From: Prauserella_A oleivorans | GTDB lineage: Bacteria > Actinomycetota > Actinomycetes > Mycobacteriales > Pseudonocardiaceae | Direction of reading: 5' to 3' | DNA length: 64,000 nt | Assembly: GCF_042685745.1 (NCBI RefSeq) | Contig: NZ_JBHUNT010000001.1 | Location: 2,108,001-2,172,000, forward strand | Shown: piece by piece, positions 60,226 to 64,000 of the stretch | Layout: the number at the start of each line of letters is the position of its first letter | How positions within the stretch are numbered: position 1 is the stretch's first letter | The notes under the pieces: model-generated | Seen by the model: the letters and a program-made list of their open reading frames with translations, nothing else | Database searches by the model: none | What the model was told of the DNA's origin: nothing | Position numbers and translations under genes: made by a program

Positions 60226-60900
60226 TCAGTACATGACCAGCCAGATCGCGATGTAGTGCGAGATCGCCGCCAGCACCGTGCAGGCGTGGAAGAACTCGTG
60301 GTAGCCGAACGTCCGGGGCCAGTAGTCCGGCCAGCGGGTGGCGTAGAAGATCGAGCCGACCGTGTAGAAGACGCCGCCGACCAGCAGCAGCACCATCGCC
60401 GCGATGCCGCCGTTGGTGGCCAGTTCGGGCAGCACGAAGATTGCCACCCAGCCGAGCGCGATGTAGATCGGCACGCCGAGCCAGCGCGGGGCGCGCGGCC
60501 ACAGCATCTTCAACGCGACGCCCGCCAGCGCGCCGCCCCACACCACCGCGAGCACGATGTAGCCGGTCGGCTGGGACATCGCGAGCAGCGTGAACGGCGT
60601 ATACGTGCCGGCGATGAACAGGAAGATCATCGAGTGGTCGGCCCGCTTCATCCACGCGTACGCGCGCGGGCTCCAGATGTGCCGGTGGTACAACGCACTG
60701 ACTCCGAACAAGCCGAGCACGGTGACGCCGTACACCGACGTGGCCAGCGCGGCGAGCCCGGACACCGTCGACGCGGCCAATGCGATCAGCGTGGCGGCGG
60801 CGGCGAGCGCGCCGAAGAAGCTCCAGAAGTGGATGTGTCCCCGCAGGCGCGGGCGGTCCGCCGCAGTTTTCTCCGGAGGGTTCTCGGTCGCAAGACTCAC
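60226..60900 (-). CDS. Hemolysin III family membrane protein
   Basis: The 224-residue protein of the PAQR/hemolysin III family has seven transmembrane helices after a short polar N-terminus. The metal-site residues are present in VSALYHRHIW, RADHSMIFLFIAGTYTPF and FGYHEFFHACTVLAAISHYIA. Bacterial members have been described as pore-formers or lipid hydrolases; the role here is unknown. GTG start at 60900. Position before uppS matches Rv1085c-Rv1086. Confidence 0.93.
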   Translation of the reverse strand: MSLATENPPEKTAADRPRLRGHIHFWSFFGALAAAATLIALAASTVSGLAALATSVYGVTVLGLFGVSALYHRHIWSPRAYAWMKRADHSMIFLFIAGTYTPFTLLAMSQPTGYIVLAVVWGGALAGVALKMLWPRAPRWLGVPIYIALGWVAIFVLPELATNGGIAAMVLLLVGGVFYTVGSIFYATRWPDYWPRTFGYHEFFHACTVLAAISHYIAIWLVMY

Positions 60901-60994
60901 GACTCCAGGTTACGGCGCCGTAGGTTGATGTGCACCCGCGTGGCGCCGAGCGCAGCGAACGTCACTCCATCACCGAGGCGTACGCTGCCGTGAC

Positions 60995-61774
60995 GTGAGT
61001 CTTCGCTCGTTCCTCTCCAAGGTCGTCTACACCGTCTACTCCTGGCGGCTCCGGCAACAGGCAGCCGGACGGCACCCGCGCCACATCGGTGTCATCCTCG
61101 ACGGCAACCGCCGCTGGGCGCGGGAGGCCGGTTTCACCGACGTCAACGGCGGGCACCGGGTCGGCGCGAAGAAGATCGCCGACTTCCTGGGCTGGTGCCG
61201 CGAGGCGAACGTCGAGGTCGTCACGCTCTGGCTGCTCTCCACGGACAACGTGCGCAGCCGCTCCAGCGAAGAGGTCGCCGCGCTGCTGGAGATCATCCCG
61301 GACGTCGTGGACGAACTGGCCAAACCGGGCAACCCGTGGCGGCTTTCGATCGTCGGCGCCCTCGACATGCTGCCCGCCGACGTCGCCACGCGCCTGACCG
61401 CCGCGGCACAGCGCACCGACGGGCGCAGCGGCATGGTGGTCAACGTCGCCGTCGGCTACGGCGGCAGGCAGGAGATCGCCGACGCCGTGCGCAAGCTGCT
61501 CAAGCAGCACGCCGACGAGGGGACGACAATCCACGAGCTCGCGAAGATTTTGGATGTCGACCATATCTCCGAGCATTTGTATACTTCGGGTCAGCCTGAT
61601 CCGGACCTCATCATTCGGACGTCCGGAGAACAACGTTTGTCCGGGTTTCTGCTCTGGCAATCGGCCCACTCGGAATTCTGGTTCACCGAGGCCTATTGGC
61701 CCGCGTTCCGGCGTGTGGACTTCCTCCGCGCCCTGCGCGACTACGCCGTCCGCAACCGCCGGTACGGCGCCTGA
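60995..61774 (+). CDS. uppS: cis-Prenyl diphosphate synthase (UppS family)
   Basis: The 259-residue protein has the catalytic Asp36 in IGVILDGNRRWAREAGF, GGHRVGAKKIADFLGWC, TLWLLSTDNVRSRS, and the C-terminal pyrophosphate motif PDLIIRTSGEQRLSGFLLWQSAHSEFWF. It condenses isopentenyl diphosphate in cis to make a carrier-lipid precursor for cell-wall synthesis. In mycobacteria the gene here (Rv1086) makes short Z-farnesyl diphosphate, so the chain length is open. The GTG start is 95 bp from the divergent hemolysin III gene. Codons from about 61540 to 61700 are notably A/T-richer than the rest of the gene. Confidence 0.93.
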   Translation: MSLRSFLSKVVYTVYSWRLRQQAAGRHPRHIGVILDGNRRWAREAGFTDVNGGHRVGAKKIADFLGWCREANVEVVTLWLLSTDNVRSRSSEEVAALLEIIPDVVDELAKPGNPWRLSIVGALDMLPADVATRLTAAAQRTDGRSGMVVNVAVGYGGRQEIADAVRKLLKQHADEGTTIHELAKILDVDHISEHLYTSGQPDPDLIIRTSGEQRLSGFLLWQSAHSEFWFTEAYWPAFRRVDFLRALRDYAVRNRRYGA

Positions 61775-61838
61775 GCGGTCCATAACTGCTCTGAGCTGGG
61801 AAGACGCAAACTGCGACATGCACTACCCGGTGTAGGTC

Positions 61839-61868
61839 TTGTCACGGGTTTACGCGAACTGGTATAGC
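61839..61868 (+). promoter_or_regulatory. Candidate sigma-70-type promoter for phoH
   Basis: TTGTCA (61839-61844) and TATAGC (61863-61868) are separated by 18 bp in an A/T-richer patch after uppS. Transcription would start near 61875, giving a leader of about 400 bases before the phoH start. Confidence 0.45.
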
Positions 61869-61958
61869 CCGCGCCCATTTGTAACTGTGACGAAACCATT
61901 GCCCTTTCCCGGTGAACCGAAATTCGACGGAGTGGTCCGCGAGTCACCCTCAGTATCT

Positions 61959-62016
61959 GTCACCTGGCCTCTGGTGACCCGTCACCTGCGTGGACGTGAC
62001 GAATCGGTGAATCACC
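61959..62016. repeat. Cluster of three inverted repeats with a GTCAC theme
   Basis: GTCACC (61959-61964)/GGTGAC (61973-61978), CGTCAC (61980-61985)/GTGACG (61996-62001) and GGTGA (62006-62010)/TCACC (62012-62016) follow each other closely; a further GTCACC lies at 61943-61948. They could be protein-binding half-sites or a structured leader. Confidence 0.6.
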
Positions 62017-62280
62017 TGCCTGGCTGCCTGCGTCCGGGGGCCCGCGCCGGTAGCTTCCGTGGTGACGGTTCGCGAAACCGATGTGGATCGTCGCGGGAGG
62101 CCCTGGTCGTGGCAGTAGGGAAACGAACGGCGACGCCGTTCATGCGCACGAGGGGGCCGGCACCGGGCCCTCGTGGCCGCACACTCTGACGCCGCGGCGT
62201 CGGAAAGAGCGACCAGCCAGGGCAGTGCCCGGCCCAGCGAGTGCGGGCGTGGTGCCAACGCCCCCGAGGGAGATGCCGTC

Positions 62281-63663
62281 GTGACTGCGCAGCGTTTGCC
62301 CCGAAAGGCCTCCGGCCGCTCTTCGACCAGTGCTTCCGGCACTGAGGGTCCATCCGGTTCACAGCGAAGCACCTATGTTCTGGACACCTCGGTGCTGCTG
62401 TCCGACCCCTGGGCGGTGACCAGGTTCGCCGAACACTCGGTGGTCCTGCCGCTCGTCGTGATCAGCGAGCTGGAAGCCAAGCGGCACCACCCGGAACTCG
62501 GATGGTTCGCACGGGAGGCCCTCCGGCTGCTCGACGACCTGCGACGCACGCACGGTCGCCTCGACGCACCGGTGCCGATCGGCGACGAGGGCGGCACGGT
62601 GCACGTCGAACTCAACCACTCCGACCCCACCGTGCTGCCACCCGGGTTCCGCACCGACTCCAACGACCACCGCATCCTGGCCTGCGCGCTGAACCTGGCC
62701 ACCGAGCTCACTGACGTGACGCTCGTCACCAAGGACATCCCGCTGCGTGTCAAGGCAGGTGCGGTCGGACTGGACGCCGACGAGTACCGGGCGCAGGAGG
62801 TCACGCCGTCCGGCTGGACCGGTATGGCCGACCTCGACGTGCCGCAGGAGGCCATCGACGGTCTGTTCGCGGAGGGCACCGTCGACCTCGCCGACTACGG
62901 CATCCACGACGCCGGCGAACTGCCCTGCCACACGGGGCTGCGCCTGCTGGCCGGGACGTCGAGTGCGCTGGCGAGGGTGACCCCCGACAAGACGGCGCGC
63001 CTGGTGCGCGGCGACCGGGAGGCGTTCGGTCTGCACGGACGGTCGGCCGAACAGCGGATCGCGCTGGACCTGCTGCTCGACCAGAACGTCGGCATCGTCT
63101 CGCTCGGCGGGCGTGCCGGTACGGGCAAGTCGGCGCTGGCGTTGTGCGCGGGCCTGGAAGCCGTGCTGGAACGCGGGATGCACCGCAAGGTCGTCGTCTT
63201 CCGGCCGGTCTACGCGGTCGGCGGGCAGGAGCTCGGCTACCTGCCCGGCTCGGAGAGCGAGAAGATGCAGCCGTGGGCTCAGGCGGTGTTCGACACGCTG
63301 GGCGCGCTGGCGAGCCAGGCGGTCATCGACGAGGTCATCGACCGCGGGATGCTCGAGGTCCTGCCGCTCACGCACATCCGGGGCCGGTCCCTGCACGACT
63401 CGTTCGTGATCGTCGACGAGGCACAGTCGCTGGAACGCAATGTGCTGCTCACGGTGCTGTCCCGGCTCGGCTCGGCGTCGCGGGTGGTGCTCACGCACGA
63501 CGTCGCCCAGCGCGACAACCTGCGTGTGGGCAGGCACGACGGGGTTTCCGCGGTGATCGAGAAGCTCAAGGGACACCCGCTGTTCGCCCACGTGACGCTG
63601 ACCCGTTCGGAGCGCTCGCCGATCGCGGCGCTCGTCACCGAGATGCTGGAGCACCACGGGTAG
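62281..63663 (+). CDS. phoH2: PIN-PhoH fusion protein (PhoH2-type RNA helicase/RNase)
   Basis: The 460-residue protein has an N-terminal PIN nuclease domain (about residues 30-170: STYVLDTSVLLSDPWAV, the acidic SELEAKRHH, RTDSNDHRILACALNLA, TLVTKDIPLRVKA) and a C-terminal PhoH ATPase domain (about 245-455) with Walker A GGRAGTGKSALALCAG and Walker B SFVIVDEAQSLERN. Mycobacterial PhoH2 unwinds and cleaves RNA. The GTG at 62281 follows a GAGGGAG ribosome binding site, which rules out longer in-frame starts. It has a long upstream leader and its own terminator. Confidence 0.93.
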   Translation: MTAQRLPRKASGRSSTSASGTEGPSGSQRSTYVLDTSVLLSDPWAVTRFAEHSVVLPLVVISELEAKRHHPELGWFAREALRLLDDLRRTHGRLDAPVPIGDEGGTVHVELNHSDPTVLPPGFRTDSNDHRILACALNLATELTDVTLVTKDIPLRVKAGAVGLDADEYRAQEVTPSGWTGMADLDVPQEAIDGLFAEGTVDLADYGIHDAGELPCHTGLRLLAGTSSALARVTPDKTARLVRGDREAFGLHGRSAEQRIALDLLLDQNVGIVSLGGRAGTGKSALALCAGLEAVLERGMHRKVVVFRPVYAVGGQELGYLPGSESEKMQPWAQAVFDTLGALASQAVIDEVIDRGMLEVLPLTHIRGRSLHDSFVIVDEAQSLERNVLLTVLSRLGSASRVVLTHDVAQRDNLRVGRHDGVSAVIEKLKGHPLFAHVTLTRSERSPIAALVTEMLEHHG

Positions 63664-63670
63664 GCCACGC

Positions 63671-63704
63671 CGGGGTCGTGGGCGCGCCCGCGTCCACGAC
63701 CCCG
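63671..63704. terminator. Bidirectional hairpin between phoH and guaB1
   Basis: CGGGGTCGTGG (63671-63681) and CCACGACCCCG (63694-63704) pair perfectly over 11 bp, between the convergent phoH and GuaB1-type genes. Confidence 0.75.
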
Positions 63705-63711
63705 TCCGGGC

Positions 63712-64000
63712 TCACCAGCCCGCGGGAAGTGGCCGGCCCTCGGCGAACCCGGCGGCGGACTGCACACCCAGCACGGCGCGCTCGTGGAACTCCTCGAGCG
63801 TGGTGGCGCCCGCGTATGTGCAGGCCGAACGGACACCTGCCGTGATCGAGTCCAGCAGGTCCTCCACGCCGGGGCGCGCCGGGTCGAGCGCCATCCGCGA
63901 GGAGGAGATGCCTTCCTCGAACAGGCTCTTGCGGGCGCGCTCGTAGCCATTGTCGGTGCGGGTCCGGGCGCTCACGGCGCGCTTGGAGGCCATGCCGAAC
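63712..64000 (-). CDS. guaB1: GuaB1-type IMP dehydrogenase-related protein/GMP reductase, C-terminal fragment
   Basis: The minus-strand frame is open through the window edge; its last 96 or so residues read FGMASKRAVS, then GYERARKSLFEEGISSSRMALDPARPGVEDLLDSITAGVRSACTYAGATTLEEFHERAVLGVQSAAGFAEGRPL. This is the distinctive C-terminus of the actinobacterial GuaB1 family, now considered a GMP reductase of purine salvage. The catalytic Cys and most of the barrel are outside the window. Confidence 0.88.
   Translation of the reverse strand, partial: FGMASKRAVSARTRTDNGYERARKSLFEEGISSSRMALDPARPGVEDLLDSITAGVRSACTYAGATTLEEFHERAVLGVQSAAGFAEGRPLPAGW

Larger units (their letters stand above)
61775..62280 (+). 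other. 506-bp leader region upstream of phoH
   Basis: No gene with good support is seen. A promoter-like pair lies at 61839-61868, a cluster of GTCAC/GTGAC inverted repeats at 61959-62016, and a very short open frame (GTG 62110 to TGA 62188) that could encode a 26-residue peptide without an evident ribosome binding site. M. tuberculosis phoH2 is preceded by a small antitoxin-like gene (phoAT); no clear equivalent is visible here. Confidence 0.55.

Noticed and set aside
62110..62188. 26-codon frame just before phoH as an antitoxin-like leader gene
   Set aside because: Too short and without a ribosome binding site; no similarity to the mycobacterial phoAT gene can be claimed from inspection.

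Overview
The window is one contiguous stretch of a high-GC actinobacterial chromosome. Very GC-rich third codon positions, frequent GTG starts, a mycothiol-conjugate amidase, a class F sortase and DtxR/IdeR-type iron boxes all point to an actinomycete, most likely of the Pseudonocardiaceae type; the species cannot be fixed from sequence alone. Two blocks keep gene orders known from Mycobacterium tuberculosis: lpqU-eno-ftsB-DUF501-ppx (Rv1022-Rv1026) at 1-6606, and thiolase-cbs-Pro-rich membrane protein-metB-greA-DUF4307-mca-small membrane protein-YyaL-hemolysin III-uppS-phoH (Rv1074c to Rv1095) at 37-64 kb.

Layout. 1-9.8 kb: housekeeping genes (enolase, FtsB-like protein, DUF501, exopolyphosphatase), secreted transglycosylases, a secreted subtilisin-like protease and a DUF1906 protein. 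9.8-14.7 kb: S10 peptidase, MGT-type glycosyltransferase, family 5 uracil-DNA glycosylase, type II NADH dehydrogenase, then a tRNA with a UAA anticodon but a short variable loop. 15-17.5 kb: two RibD-like reductases, a deazaflavin-dependent reductase and a divergent TetR regulator with two perfect tandem operators. 17.5-21.5 kb: a complete siderophore ABC importer under an iron box. 22.4-28.4 kb: LysR regulator, an anti-sigma/anti-anti-sigma pair and a five-gene stressosome operon (RsbR, RsbS, RsbT, kinase-phosphatase fusion, RsbU-like phosphatase) with no sigma factor beside it. 28.4-37 kb: a second iron-box-controlled binding protein coupled to an amidase, a DivIVA-like coiled coil, a two-domain SDR reductase, a class F sortase with a surface protein, and a Bax-inhibitor-1 family protein. 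37-56.9 kb: thiolase, secreted 5'-nucleotidase family protein, transsulfuration genes (cbs, metB), ilvA, hppD with a divergent Lrp regulator, greA, mca and its neighbours, a YyaL-type protein and an acyl-CoA oxidase.

Accessory region. 56.9-60.0 kb is the most disturbed segment: an 11-unit, 21-bp degenerate tandem repeat, then a DUF222/HNH endonuclease gene split by a complete IS256-family element with an 8-bp target duplication. Excising the element in silico does not restore the reading frame, so the host gene carries a second lesion. A three-unit array of a related 21-bp repeat lies at 5.5 kb. The window ends with hemolysin III, a cis-prenyltransferase, a PIN-PhoH protein behind a long structured leader, and the 3' end of a GuaB1-type gene.

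No wholly new defence or biosynthetic system was found. The strongest unusual signals are the class-I-shaped tRNA(UAA) whose 5' strand also pairs with the upstream ndh terminator, the dispersed 21-bp repeats, the tandem TetR operators, the frame-inconsistent IS insertion, and the sortase whose neighbouring substrate candidate lacks a visible sorting motif.
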